Position numbers and translations under genes: made by a program. Under the pieces are notes generated by a model, which worked only from the letters and a program-made list of their open reading frames with translations, did no database searches and was not told the origin of the DNA. Of a DNA stretch of 64,000 bases, positions 43,551 through 51,590 are shown piece after piece. The stretch's first letter is position 1; each line of letters starts with the position of its first letter. Source of the stretch: Microthrixaceae bacterium (GTDB lineage Bacteria; Actinomycetota; Acidimicrobiia; Acidimicrobiales; Microtrichaceae); contig JAHRAZ010000128.1 of NCBI GenBank assembly GCA_020027475.1, positions 62,001-126,000 on the forward strand. The letters run 5' to 3'.

Positions 43551-44201
43551 ATGACCATCGATCGTCCTGAGTTTGTTGGCCAGGCCTCTGCAGAGCTCGA
43601 CAAGATAGCCAAGCAAGCGCGCGAAGGCACCAAAGATGTCGAAGAGATGCTTACCGACTTCATCGAGAGTTTCCAGGATTGGGTCGAGGAACTGATGGGC
43701 TGGGTCAACAACGAGGTAGATCGTGTCAGCTCGATCACCGACAAGCAGATGAAGCGTGCCGGCGGTCAGGTCCAGGACATCTTCGACGCTGCCTCAGATG
43801 CGTCAGCTTCGGCTCAGAAGACAGCCAAGAGCGCGTCGGCTTCCGCGGAGAAGACAGTCAAGAGCGCGTCGGCTTCCGCGGAGAAGACAGTCAAGAAGGC
43901 ATCGGCTACTGCTCAGAAGTCGGTCAAGCAGGCTGCAGGGGCCGCGAAGAAGAAGGCTCCCGCCAAGAAGAAGGCTCCCGCCAAGAAGAAGGCTCCCGCG
44001 AAGAAGAAGGCTCCGGCCAAGAAGAAGGCTCCCGCGAAGAAGAAGGCTCCGGCCAAGAAGAAGGCTCCGGCCAAGAAGAAGGCTCCCGCCAAGAAGAAGG
44101 CTCCCGCGAAGAAGAAGGCTCCCGCGAAGAAGAAGGCTCCCGCGAAGAAGAAGGCTCCGGCCAAGAAGAAGGCTCCCGCGAAGAAGAAGGCCGCTAGCTG
44201 A
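43551..44201 (+). CDS. Lys/Ala/Pro-rich histone H1-like protein with phasin-like N-terminus
   Basis: 216 aa from ATG 43551 with GAGGAG upstream. Residues 1-80 are an acidic amphipathic helical domain (EFVGQASAELDKIAKQAREG; MLTDFIESFQDWVEELMGW), resembling phasin-like or coiled-coil segments. Then come two 11-residue SASASAEKTVK units and 13 KKKAPA units ending KKKAAS. The tail resembles H1/Hlp-type DNA-compacting tails. It lies 91 nt after topA and 5 nt before tmk, between two DNA-metabolism genes. A nucleoid protein is likely; the N-terminal partner is unknown. Confidence 0.8.
   Translation: MTIDRPEFVGQASAELDKIAKQAREGTKDVEEMLTDFIESFQDWVEELMGWVNNEVDRVSSITDKQMKRAGGQVQDIFDAASDASASAQKTAKSASASAEKTVKSASASAEKTVKKASATAQKSVKQAAGAAKKKAPAKKKAPAKKKAPAKKKAPAKKKAPAKKKAPAKKKAPAKKKAPAKKKAPAKKKAPAKKKAPAKKKAPAKKKAPAKKKAAS
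43830..43895 (+). repeat. 33-bp tandem duplication in the histone-like gene
   Basis: Two identical 33-bp units (43830-43862 and 43863-43895), each coding for eleven residues Ser-Ala-Ser-Ala-Ser-Ala-Glu-Lys-Thr-Val-Lys. A diverged copy precedes them. Confidence 0.9.
43947..44180 (+). repeat. 13 copies of an 18-bp repeat (KKKAPA) in the histone-like gene
   Basis: Units begin every 18 nt from 43947; all carry AAGAAGAAGGCTCC and vary only in the last bases (C/G GCC/GCG). The same unit is found in the adjacent topA tail. Confidence 0.95.
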
Positions 44202-44206
44202 AAGCA

Positions 44207-44818
44207 GTGACCGGATCCTCTGGGTCCTTCATCGTGGTCGAGGGCATCGACGGCTGTGGCAAGTCCACCCAGGCTGAGTTGCTCGCTAACGGGCTTGGAG
44301 CGTTGCTCACACGGGAGCCGGGCGGATCCCCCTTGGGAATCGAGATCCGCCGGCTTCTGTTGGCCACGAAACACGGCGAGGTCTCCGATCGCGCCGAAGC
44401 CTTGCTCATGGCGGCCGATCGTGCACAACATGTCGTGGACGTAATCAGGCCGACACTCCTCGAGGGTCGCTCGGTGGTGGGGGACCGCTACATTGGTTCC
44501 TCGGTTGCCTACCAGGGGTACGGCCGACGGCTTGACGTGGACAAGGTACGCGACATTTCTGAATGGGCCACCGATGGTCTGGTAGCGGATCTGGTGTTGT
44601 TGGTTGACGTACCCGTCGCCACGGCTGTCCGCAGGCGGTCGGCGGCACCGGACCGGATCGAGGCGGCGGGCGAGGCGATGCAGCATCGTGTCCGTGAGGG
44701 ATTCCTGGCCGAGGCAGCAGCCAACGCTCATCAGTGGGTTGTGATCGATGGGGACCACCCTGTGGCCGACGTGGCCCAGAGTGTGAATGAATCTGTCAGG
44801 GAGAGATTGGGTCTGTGA
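44207..44818 (+). CDS. tmk: Thymidylate kinase
   Basis: 203 aa from GTG 44207. P-loop FIVVEGIDGCGKSTQAELLA, the TREPGGSPLGIEIR motif, DRYIGSSVAYQGYGR and a C-terminal LID with PDRIEAAGEAMQHRVREGF. It phosphorylates dTMP to dTDP. It is 5 nt after the histone-like gene and overlaps holB by 4 nt (GTGA), giving a topA-hlp-tmk-holB replication cluster. Confidence 0.95.
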   Translation: MTGSSGSFIVVEGIDGCGKSTQAELLANGLGALLTREPGGSPLGIEIRRLLLATKHGEVSDRAEALLMAADRAQHVVDVIRPTLLEGRSVVGDRYIGSSVAYQGYGRRLDVDKVRDISEWATDGLVADLVLLVDVPVATAVRRRSAAPDRIEAAGEAMQHRVREGFLAEAAANAHQWVVIDGDHPVADVAQSVNESVRERLGL

Positions 44819-45942
44819 GTTCCGAGCCGACTGCCAGTTCTGCAGAGACCAGATCGTCAGCGGTGGATGCTCTCTGGGACAAAGTCATCGGGCAGTCGGA
44901 GGCGGTACACGCGCTCCGTTCGGCAGCGAGCTCGCCGGTGCACGCCTATTTGATTGCTGGTCCACAGGGTTCGGGAAAGATGGCTGCAGCCGAAGCCTTT
45001 GCTGCCGAACTGTTGATCCGTTCGCTCACGGACGGCTCAGGTGAGCCCACCAGGTCCATGCAGGACCCAACTCCCGAACAGGCGGCTGAAATGGTGGCGG
45101 GCCACCGCCATCCTTGTGTTGTTCATGTGGAACGAGATGGTGCTTCGTTGTCGGCCGCTCAGGCTCGACAGGTGGTCGCCAGGGCAGGAATGGCGCCAAC
45201 CACGGGGAGCTTGCAGGTATTCATCCTCAACGAGTTCCACCTTGTGAGCGACGCGGCTCCGATCCTTCTGAAGTCCATTGAGGAACCGGCTTCGCAGACG
45301 GTGTTCATAGTTCTGGCCGATGACGTTCCGGACGACTTGGTGACGATCGCTTCCAGGTGTGTTCGGGTGGACTTGTCCGCGGTGCCAGCGGCCGCGGTTT
45401 CGGCTGCCCTGGCGGCGGAGGGTGTTGCGACTGATCGGGCCGACCTGGCTGCCGGCGCATCCGGCGGGAGCATGTCGCGGGCACGTCTGCTCGCATCTGA
45501 TGACGGAATCGTTGAGCGGCAAGCTGCTTGGGAGCACTCGGTTGAGGAGCTCGACGGTACCGGCGCCACGGTGTGCGCTCTGGTGGATGAACTGTTGGCC
45601 GGGATCAACTCCCTGCTGGAGCCTCTGGCAGCGGTTCACGAACGCGAGGTGTCTGCCTTCGAGGAGCAAAGTGAGTTGCTGGGGGGACTGCCGAAGGGTG
45701 ACCGAAATCGAATGGACGCTCGTCACAAACGAGAAGCGAGGCGCGTTCGCACCGACGAACTGAGATCAGGCCTTGCCTCGCTGATGGCAGGCTACAGATC
45801 AAGGACGCCCGATGATGAGGGTCGCCGTTTCGTCGAGGCGGCTGGGCTTGTGCAACAGGTCACTGAGTCGCTGACGTTCAATCCCAACGAGTCTTTGGCC
45901 CTGCGGGCGCTGTTCACCAAGCTCGACGGCTTGGCCGATTAG
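44815..45942 (+). CDS. holB: DNA polymerase III delta' subunit
   Basis: 375 aa from GTG 44815. AAA+ features: IGQSEAVHALRSAA, Walker A AGPQGSGKMAAAEAFA, LQVFILNEFHLVSDAAPILLKSIEEPASQTVFIVLA and the SRC/sensor region SRCVRVDL. The four zinc-binding cysteines usual in the first domain are absent. It is the clamp-loader stator subunit. Its 3' end overlaps the convergent nitroreductase gene by 4 nt. Confidence 0.93.
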   Translation: MSSEPTASSAETRSSAVDALWDKVIGQSEAVHALRSAASSPVHAYLIAGPQGSGKMAAAEAFAAELLIRSLTDGSGEPTRSMQDPTPEQAAEMVAGHRHPCVVHVERDGASLSAAQARQVVARAGMAPTTGSLQVFILNEFHLVSDAAPILLKSIEEPASQTVFIVLADDVPDDLVTIASRCVRVDLSAVPAAAVSAALAAEGVATDRADLAAGASGGSMSRARLLASDDGIVERQAAWEHSVEELDGTGATVCALVDELLAGINSLLEPLAAVHEREVSAFEEQSELLGGLPKGDRNRMDARHKREARRVRTDELRSGLASLMAGYRSRTPDDEGRRFVEAAGLVQQVTESLTFNPNESLALRALFTKLDGLAD

Positions 45943-46463
45943 CTGCTGGAGACGGGAACCAGGCGGAACACTCGCAGATCGCGACCCGAACGCTCCACGT
46001 AGCGGTCGAACGGCGGCCAGATCTTCGTGATTTCCGGCCACGCAACGGCCTTCTCTTGTGTCGTCAACTGCTCAGCTCGAACCTTGGTGGTCGTGCCATG
46101 CAGGCTCATCGTGGCTTCAGGGTTTGCAATGAGGTTGTAGGACCATGCTGGGTGCTTCTCGCCACCCCAATTTGAGCCGATGACCAGGTAGTTGCCGCGG
46201 TAGGGAATGGACGCGAGTGGTGATTCGCGCACTTGACCCGATCTGGCTCCGGTAGTGGTGAGGAGCACCGATGGCAACATCATCTGTGCCATCAGGATCC
46301 TGCCTCCGGATATTCTGTGGAGGAACCGGTCCAACGTGGGGAGTATCGGCGGGGCGACCCTGGCGAACGTGTTCGTTGCCGCAATCCTGTGTAAGAGATT
46401 TCTGTACCAGGTGGTGAACACGTTTGCGGGCTTTGGATCTGACGCACCGGTGGGATTCGACAT
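45939..46463 (-). CDS. F420-dependent nitroreductase family protein (DUF385/Ddn-like)
   Basis: 174 aa. Typical blocks: LLTTTGARSGQVRESPLASIPYRGNYLVIGSNWGG, HPAWSYNLIANPEATM and PEITKIWPPFDRYVERSGRDLRVFRLVP. Members bind deazaflavin F420 and reduce diverse substrates; Mycobacterium Ddn activates nitroimidazoles. It suggests that the host makes F420. Confidence 0.9.
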   Translation of the reverse strand: MSNPTGASDPKPANVFTTWYRNLLHRIAATNTFARVAPPILPTLDRFLHRISGGRILMAQMMLPSVLLTTTGARSGQVRESPLASIPYRGNYLVIGSNWGGEKHPAWSYNLIANPEATMSLHGTTTKVRAEQLTTQEKAVAWPEITKIWPPFDRYVERSGRDLRVFRLVPVSSS

Positions 46464-46565
46464 TTCAGAAAACTAAGCGACGACTGTCCTGCCCGAAAGT
46501 GTGGTTGATCACATGTGGAGCCGAAGTGGTCCACGGTTGTAACCTTCATCCTCGCCGTAAGGCAC

Positions 46566-46638
46566 GCCCGAGTAGCTCAGTCGGCAGAGCGATTCACTCG
46601 TAATGAATAGGTCAGGAGTTCGATTCTCCTCTCGGGCT
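46566..46638 (+). tRNA. tRNA-Thr (anticodon CGT)
   Basis: Acceptor GCCCGAG (46566-46572) pairs with CTCGGGC (46631-46637), discriminator T. Anticodon stem ATTCA/TGAAT with loop CTCGTAA giving anticodon CGT, which reads ACG. T arm AGGAG-TTCGATT-CTCCT. CCA is not encoded. The 278 bp after it (46639-46916) contain no convincing gene. Confidence 0.95.
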
Positions 46639-46916
46639 CAACCCAAACCAACACTGCGATCCGAGCCAACATCGTTCACGGGCGGTACCACTTCGCCACC
46701 GATTCCCGCCCACGATCCGGCCAGGGCGCGTGCCAGACATCGCGGGGATCACTCTCGGATCCCTCCGTGCGCTCCTGAGACAACCCGGTTCTGTCGACAC
46801 CGGTTGGATGCACGGCGGCCGAAAGGTGTGGGTGTACGTGTCGAGGGTTTTCTTCATCACCTGGATGGGTTGATTCTCCGGTCGAAATGAAACGTCCGCC
46901 CGTGGAGGACCTCATG

Positions 46917-47545
46917 TCAGGTAGTCGGATCAGGATCTGGAAGCAGAATCCTTCGCTGGAGGCGCTCGGGGTTCGCACGAGCTTCATTCACACGAATGCC
47001 GATGCGGGTCCGCTCGAGGCGGAGATCATCATCGACAGTGACGGCATCGATATCGTGGAACCAGATACCGATGGTGACAACTTGTTGAGTCCGGATGATG
47101 CCGGAAGTGATCTTGACGCCGTTCACTCCTATGCGGTGATACGACACGTTGTCTCGATGTACAAGCGTGCGCTTCCACGCCTCACGGGATCTGCCGAGTT
47201 CACCTGGCCATGAGGGGCAGGAGTCCCGTTCCAGGTTTATCCGCGAGCCGGAGTAGACAAGAATGCCTACTACTCGCGCAACCAGCGCACCCTGCGGTTC
47301 CGTCATTGTTACTGGCCCGGACAGGACAGAGTCGTTTACACCGACCGGTCTTTCGACATCGTCGCTCACGAAACAGGCCGTGCGCTGCTCGATGCGTGGC
47401 ATCCGGGGAGTTTCGAATCAAATCGGGAATCCCAGACGGGTGGACTCCATGAGTCCTTTGGTGATTTGACGGCAATCTTCACCGGGCCGTGTTCGACGTA
47501 CTCATCGCAATGTTCGAAGCGCATCGCCGAGAAGGCGGAGGCTGA
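46917..47545 (+). pseudogene. Decayed metalloprotease-like gene with in-frame stop
   Basis: One frame reads SGSRIRIWKQNPSLEALGVRTSF..., DAVHSYAVIRHVVSMYKRALP, then TGA at 47211-47213, and continues in the same frame with FQVYPRAGVDKNAYYSRNQRTLRF, DRSFDIVAHETGRALLDAW and QTGGLHESFGDLTAIF. The second half matches the zinc-peptidase family in which that site reads VAHETGHALLD; here the second His is Arg. After 47483 a different frame (RAVFDVLIAMFEAH) continues the similarity, suggesting a frameshift, and the C-terminus is lost. It is a degraded gene rather than a recoded one. Confidence 0.78.
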
Positions 47546-47577
47546 ATCGGGGCACCGGGCTGGCATGATTGATCGCC

Positions 47578-48636
47578 ATGGCAACAAAAGTGATTCAGTG
47601 GGCCACGGGTGGAGTCGGCAAGGCTGCCATCGCGGGGATCCTGGCGCACCCGGACCTCGAGCTCGTCGGCTGCTGGGTTCACAGTGCCGCCAAGGTTGGC
47701 CGCGATGTCGGCGAACTCTGCGGGCTGGATCCGATCGGTGTGCTGGCCGGCAACGATATTGATGAGTTGCTGGGGCTCGGGGCGGATTGTGTGATCTACT
47801 CACCCGTGATGGCCGACCCCGCGGTTGTCGAGCGGATACTGGCGTCTGGGACCAACGTGGTCACGCCGCTCAACTGGTTCTACCCGGTTGGACTCGACAC
47901 CTCGGGGATCGAGGCGGCCTGCGCGGCCGGCCACAGCACCGTTCATGGCACTGGCATTCATCCGGGTGGCATCACTGAACGGATTCCCCTGGTTGTTTCG
48001 GCTTTGTCGCAGTCGATCACGCATGTGCGAGCTGAGGAGTTCAGCGACATTCGCACTTACAACGCTCCCGAAGTGGTGTCCGAGATCATGTTGTTCGGCA
48101 AAACTCCGCAGGAGGCCTCCTCCAGCGTCATGCCGGCGATGCTCGGCTCGGGTTTCCTGCAGTCAGCGCACATGCTGGCCGACGAACTCGGTTTTGCCAT
48201 TGACCCTGAGCCCATCATCAGCCACGAGGTGGCTGTGGCCACAGCTCCGATCGACTCTCCTGCAGGGGTGATCGAGCCAGGTCGGGTGGCAGCACAGAAG
48301 TTCCGGTGGGACGCAACCGTTCGAGGTGAGGTTGTGATATCGGTTCGCACCAACTGGTTCATGGGTGAGGAGAATCTCGATCCTCCGTGGAACTTCGGTC
48401 CCGAGGGCGAACGCTTCGAGATCGAAGTCACGGGGGATCCATCGACACAGGTGACCATCCACGGTTGGCATCCTGATTCAATCGCTGAAGGACTCAAGCG
48501 CAACCCGGGGATCGTGGCCACTGCGACTCACTGCGTGAGCGCGGTTCCAGCAGTCGTTGCGGCGTCGCCGGGAATCAAGAGCTATCTTGATCTGCCGCCC
48601 TATGCCGGCCGGGCGGCGGCTCATCTGCTGCGCTGA
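47578..48636 (+). CDS. NAD(P)-binding dihydrodipicolinate-reductase-like protein (2,4-diaminopentanoate dehydrogenase-like)
   Basis: 352 aa from ATG 47578. The Rossmann fold KVIQWATGGVGKAAIAGIL is followed by ELVGCWVHSAAKVGRDVGEL, VIYSPVMADPAVVERILASGTNVVTP and GTGIHPGGITERIPLVVSAL, the layout of the DapB-like family that includes Clostridium Ord. Many actinobacterial paralogues occur beside SnoaL-like or steroid/aromatic catabolism genes; the substrate is unknown. CATGAT (47564-47569) 8 nt upstream may be the -10. Confidence 0.82.
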   Translation: MATKVIQWATGGVGKAAIAGILAHPDLELVGCWVHSAAKVGRDVGELCGLDPIGVLAGNDIDELLGLGADCVIYSPVMADPAVVERILASGTNVVTPLNWFYPVGLDTSGIEAACAAGHSTVHGTGIHPGGITERIPLVVSALSQSITHVRAEEFSDIRTYNAPEVVSEIMLFGKTPQEASSSVMPAMLGSGFLQSAHMLADELGFAIDPEPIISHEVAVATAPIDSPAGVIEPGRVAAQKFRWDATVRGEVVISVRTNWFMGEENLDPPWNFGPEGERFEIEVTGDPSTQVTIHGWHPDSIAEGLKRNPGIVATATHCVSAVPAVVAASPGIKSYLDLPPYAGRAAAHLLR

Positions 48637-48684
48637 AATCCTGCGGAGAGGATCCAGTCCCTGAGAAGCCAGGGTGCACCGGAG

Positions 48685-49212
48685 TCAGTCGTCATACGTG
48701 CCCGTGGCCTCGCGCAATACCTCCGCAAAGGCGCCACCCTCGAGGAACTTCGATTCCTCCAGACGCTTCGTGAATCGCCACACACCATCGGTCTTTCGAT
48801 ATTCGTCGAGGTAGAGCCCGTAAACGTCGAGGTACTCGCGTTCGCCCTGCCAGATGAGACCGTTGCGGTTGATCAGGTTTGATCGTCCTCGGGCGGTGTG
48901 CGGACCGGTGAAGGTGATCTCATGGGTGAGCACGGAATGCATGCAGGTCGTGAACAACGACATGGCGTCGGGGAACCAGGCGGCAATTTCTGCCGGTGTC
49001 CCGTCAATACCACCGCTGCTGCGGTAATCCACGTAGGCGTCGGCCTCAAAAAGGGTTTCCCAACGCCCCCAGTCCCGGTCATCCACTGAATAGGCGTATG
49101 CGACCGCGAGCGCTTTGATGGCCACGATGTCGGCGAGCCGGGTGGGATCCGGTACTGCTCCGGCTTCGGTGCCCGATGTTGCGCCCGGTGTTGTGCTGTC
49201 TGTTGAGTCCAT
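48685..49212 (-). CDS. SnoaL-like (NTF2-fold) polyketide cyclase/dehydratase family protein
   Basis: 175 aa from ATG 49212 with AAAGGGG upstream. The NTF2-like cone is visible from residue 35: DIVAIKALAVAYAYSVDDRDWGRWETLFEADAYVDY, then the HSVLTHEITF and GLIWQGEREYLDVYGLYLDEYRKTDGVWRF segments. Such proteins catalyse small-molecule isomerisation or dehydration, or lack activity. The Ser/Thr-rich first 30 residues look disordered. Divergent from the sigR-like gene by 31 bp. Confidence 0.82.
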   Translation of the reverse strand: MDSTDSTTPGATSGTEAGAVPDPTRLADIVAIKALAVAYAYSVDDRDWGRWETLFEADAYVDYRSSGGIDGTPAEIAAWFPDAMSLFTTCMHSVLTHEITFTGPHTARGRSNLINRNGLIWQGEREYLDVYGLYLDEYRKTDGVWRFTKRLEESKFLEGGAFAEVLREATGTYDD

Positions 49213-49243
49213 GGAGTCCCCTTTGCGGTAGTTTGGGTTGTTC

Positions 49244-49930
49244 ATGGCGGACCAGACAACTTTTGCCGAGCAGGCTTCGCCGTTCATGGATGCCCTTTAC
49301 GGAGCGGCCATGCGCATGACCCGAAACCCGGCTGACGCCGAGGATCTTCTCCAGGAGACGTTCCTTCGTGCCTATCGGGGATTCCCCAATTTCAATGAGG
49401 GAACCAACCTGCGGGCGTGGCTGTATCGGATTCTCACGAACACCTACATCAACACGTATCGGGCGAAACAGCGCAGACCGGATCAGACACAGCTGGATGA
49501 GGTGGAAGATCTATATCTGTATCGTCGCCTCGGAGGCCTGGAAGCTGCCAAGTTGGGCAGAAGCGCTGAGGATGAGCTCATGGATCTCTTTGCCGACGAG
49601 GACGTCAAAGCGGCCCTCGAGCAATTGTCGGACAACTTCCGCATTCCCGTGCTTCTGGCAGATGTCGAAGGTTTCTCCTACAAGGAGATTGCCGAAATGG
49701 TGGACATTCCGGTGGGAACAGTCATGAGCCGCCTCCATCGTGGAAGAAAGCAGCTTCAAAAAGCGTTGCTTCCGTTTGCAGAGACCCACGGGCTGACGGA
49801 GCGCCCTGAATCGGGTCGCCCCGGATCCGGACGAATTGATTCCGAGCAGGGCGACTCCGAAGATGGCGAACCCGGGATACCGGAGTCGGGCGCAAGGCCG
49901 GCTCCAGACGAGGCAGTTGTCGACACATGA
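49244..49930 (+). CDS. sigR: ECF sigma factor, SigR/SigH type
   Basis: 228 aa from ATG 49244. Region 2 reads [37 protein letters not shown] and [27 protein letters not shown]; region 4 reads [48 protein letters not shown]. The [11 protein letters not shown] and NTYINTYR segments are the SigR group hallmark. Residues ~180-228 form a hydrophilic tail ([23 protein letters not shown]), not needed for DNA binding. TAGTTT at 49229-49234 is a possible -10. Its anti-sigma gene follows 37 nt later. Confidence 0.92.
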   Translation: MADQTTFAEQASPFMDALYGAAMRMTRNPADAEDLLQETFLRAYRGFPNFNEGTNLRAWLYRILTNTYINTYRAKQRRPDQTQLDEVEDLYLYRRLGGLEAAKLGRSAEDELMDLFADEDVKAALEQLSDNFRIPVLLADVEGFSYKEIAEMVDIPVGTVMSRLHRGRKQLQKALLPFAETHGLTERPESGRPGSGRIDSEQGDSEDGEPGIPESGARPAPDEAVVDT

Positions 49931-49967
49931 TTTGTACCCGAGGCATCGAATCCAGAGCATGTGAATC

Positions 49968-50243
49968 ATGAATGAGAACCATGCCGCAACCGATTGCGCC
50001 CAGGCCATCGAGTGGCTCCATTCCTACATCGACGGAGAACTGGACGAATCTGATCTGGACACGATGCGGATCCATCTCGATCAATGTCCGCCGTGCGGGG
50101 ATGCGCACGAATTCGAGAGGTCGCTGCATGTGGTGATCTCCACAAAATGCGCTGAGACGATCCCGCCGGACCTTCGGGACAAATTGATCGCATTGGTTGT
50201 CGGCGAATCTGGCAAATCCACTGGTTCACCCGCTGATCCGTGA
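49968..50243 (+). CDS. rsrA: Zinc anti-sigma factor, RsrA type
   Basis: 91 aa. The ZAS motif HLDQCPPC (His36, Cys40, Cys43) plus Cys10 and Cys61 reproduce the positions of Streptomyces RsrA, where Cys11 and Cys44 form the redox disulfide that releases SigR. The C-terminal ETIPPDLRDKL also matches. The pair senses thiol oxidation. The 109 bp after it hold only the promoter of the next small gene. Confidence 0.92.
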   Translation: MNENHAATDCAQAIEWLHSYIDGELDESDLDTMRIHLDQCPPCGDAHEFERSLHVVISTKCAETIPPDLRDKLIALVVGESGKSTGSPADP

Positions 50244-50340
50244 ACCAATCGCGGCAAATCATGCTCTGTGCTCGCGGCGAATCACACTGCGAAATGGCGC
50301 GAATCACCTTGCGAGATGTGAGTGCGCTGCCGTTGCCCTC

Positions 50341-50355
50341 TAGAGTGGACGCATG
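50341..50355 (+). promoter_or_regulatory. Leaderless -10 (TAGAGT) before the 46-aa membrane protein
   Basis: TAGAGT 50341-50346, 6-nt spacer, ATG 50353. No ribosome binding site. Confidence 0.55.
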
Positions 50356-50493
50356 CTGTTCGCCGAAGAAACGGTCTGGCACTTCTGGATTGCCGTACCC
50401 CTCGCTGTGGGTGCGATCCTCGCGGTTGTGGCAATCGTCATTCTGTACCTGCTCAAAGTCTCGAGCCTGCGTTATCCCAAGGAACAGGGCTGA
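50353..50493 (+). CDS. 46-aa single-span membrane protein
   Basis: ATG 50353 to TGA 50493: an N-terminal MLFAEETVWHFW, a hydrophobic helix (residues ~12-34), then KVSSLRYPKEQG. Function unknown. It follows the sigma/anti-sigma pair with its own leaderless promoter, 33 nt before the DUF2342 gene. The charge distribution (basic tail) suggests a cytoplasmic C-terminus. Confidence 0.65.
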   Translation: MLFAEETVWHFWIAVPLAVGAILAVVAIVILYLLKVSSLRYPKEQG

Positions 50494-50525
50494 ACAACTG
50501 GTGAGCCCGTTCGCCGGCTGGAACA

Positions 50526-51590
50526 ATGAGTGATTCGATCGACTGGGGTCTGGCCAAGTCTGTCGCTGGTCGCGTCAGTTCAGCGGATCCGTTCGCCGGT
50601 TCCTACCACGCTGCGGGCATGGAGGCAGACTTCGAAAGGCTCACCACCGAAGCTCAGGAACACGTTGAGGAAGAGGTCGGGTTCAAGTCTCTTGCCGGTG
50701 CCGCTCGAGCCAAGGTCGTTGATCGCCAGGACTGGGTGGAGGCGAATCTTGCTTCCTACAACCGTCTGCTGCGACCGGTCCTGAACCAACTGGACGAAAA
50801 GCTGGATGGTCCAGCGGCCGTCATCTCCGCAAAGATCGCGGGTGTCCAACTCGGAGCGCTTCTGGGCTGGATGTCTTCGCGGGTGCTGGGTCAGTACGAC
50901 CTTCTGGTGTTGGAGGACGAGGATCCCGAAGATCAGGATCTCGTGTACTACGTGGGTCCCAACATTCTTTCGCTGGAGAAGAAGAACTCTTTTCCTCCCG
51001 AACAGTTCCGGCTCTGGGTTGCGCTCCACGAGGTGACCCACAGAACCCAGTTCACGGGAGTGCCCTGGATGCGCCAGCACTTCCTCGATCTGGTGTCCGA
51101 GATGGTTGGATTCGCGGAACCCGACCCGGGCCGATTCTTTGTCGCTCTGGGGCGGGTGGCAGAAGGTGTCCGCACGAGACGCAATCCGCTGGATGACGGA
51201 GGGTTGGCGGCTCTTTTTGCGACCAGTGACCAGCGTGAGGTCATGGATCAGGTTGGCGGGCTCATGAGCCTGCTGGAAGGCCACGGTGATGTCACCATGG
51301 ATCGCGCCGCCCTCGATCGAGTGCCGCAGGCGGACCGATTTTCACGAGTGCTGCGGGCACGTCGACAGGAAATGGGCGGTCCCGCCCGACTCCTGCAGAA
51401 GCTGATCGGCCTGGAAGCCAAGCTTGCTCAGTACAGCAAGGGGGAAGACTTCATTGAGGCGGTGGAAGCGGCCGGAGGCCCCGAGCTTCTGAACCGGGCA
51501 TTTGAGGATCCGACGAATCTGCCCACGTTGGAAGAGATCGAGAATCCGACAGCATGGATTCGTCGACTCGATCCGGCCCTTGTCGAGTGA
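50526..51590 (+). CDS. Zinc metalloprotease-like DUF2342 (F420-associated) protein
   Basis: 354 aa from ATG 50526. The HExxH zinc motif is in WVALHEVTHRTQF; other family features are GVQLGALLGWMSSRVLGQYDLLV, PNILSLEKKNSFP and VGGLMSLLEGHGDVTMDRAA. The family is found in F420-producing actinobacteria and precedes tilS in Mycobacterium (Rv3626c). Its substrate is unknown. Its last codon overlaps tilS. Confidence 0.9.
   Translation: MSDSIDWGLAKSVAGRVSSADPFAGSYHAAGMEADFERLTTEAQEHVEEEVGFKSLAGAARAKVVDRQDWVEANLASYNRLLRPVLNQLDEKLDGPAAVISAKIAGVQLGALLGWMSSRVLGQYDLLVLEDEDPEDQDLVYYVGPNILSLEKKNSFPPEQFRLWVALHEVTHRTQFTGVPWMRQHFLDLVSEMVGFAEPDPGRFFVALGRVAEGVRTRRNPLDDGGLAALFATSDQREVMDQVGGLMSLLEGHGDVTMDRAALDRVPQADRFSRVLRARRQEMGGPARLLQKLIGLEAKLAQYSKGEDFIEAVEAAGGPELLNRAFEDPTNLPTLEEIENPTAWIRRLDPALVE

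Noticed and set aside
43319-44180. Periodic 18-bp repeats as a CRISPR array
   Set aside because: Units are contiguous without spacers, in frame and inside two protein-coding genes, and there are no cas genes.
43913-44758. Long minus-strand reading frame opposite the histone-like gene and tmk, rich in Phe/Ala/Gly hydrophobic repeats
   Set aside because: It is the antisense shadow of the KKKAPA repeat, whose GC-rich complement stays open; it overlaps two well-supported genes and has no start signal.
47211-47213. TGA read as selenocysteine in the metalloprotease-like gene
   Set aside because: The gene also lacks the second zinc His and shifts frame later, so decay explains it better; no hairpin of SECIS type is evident right after the TGA.
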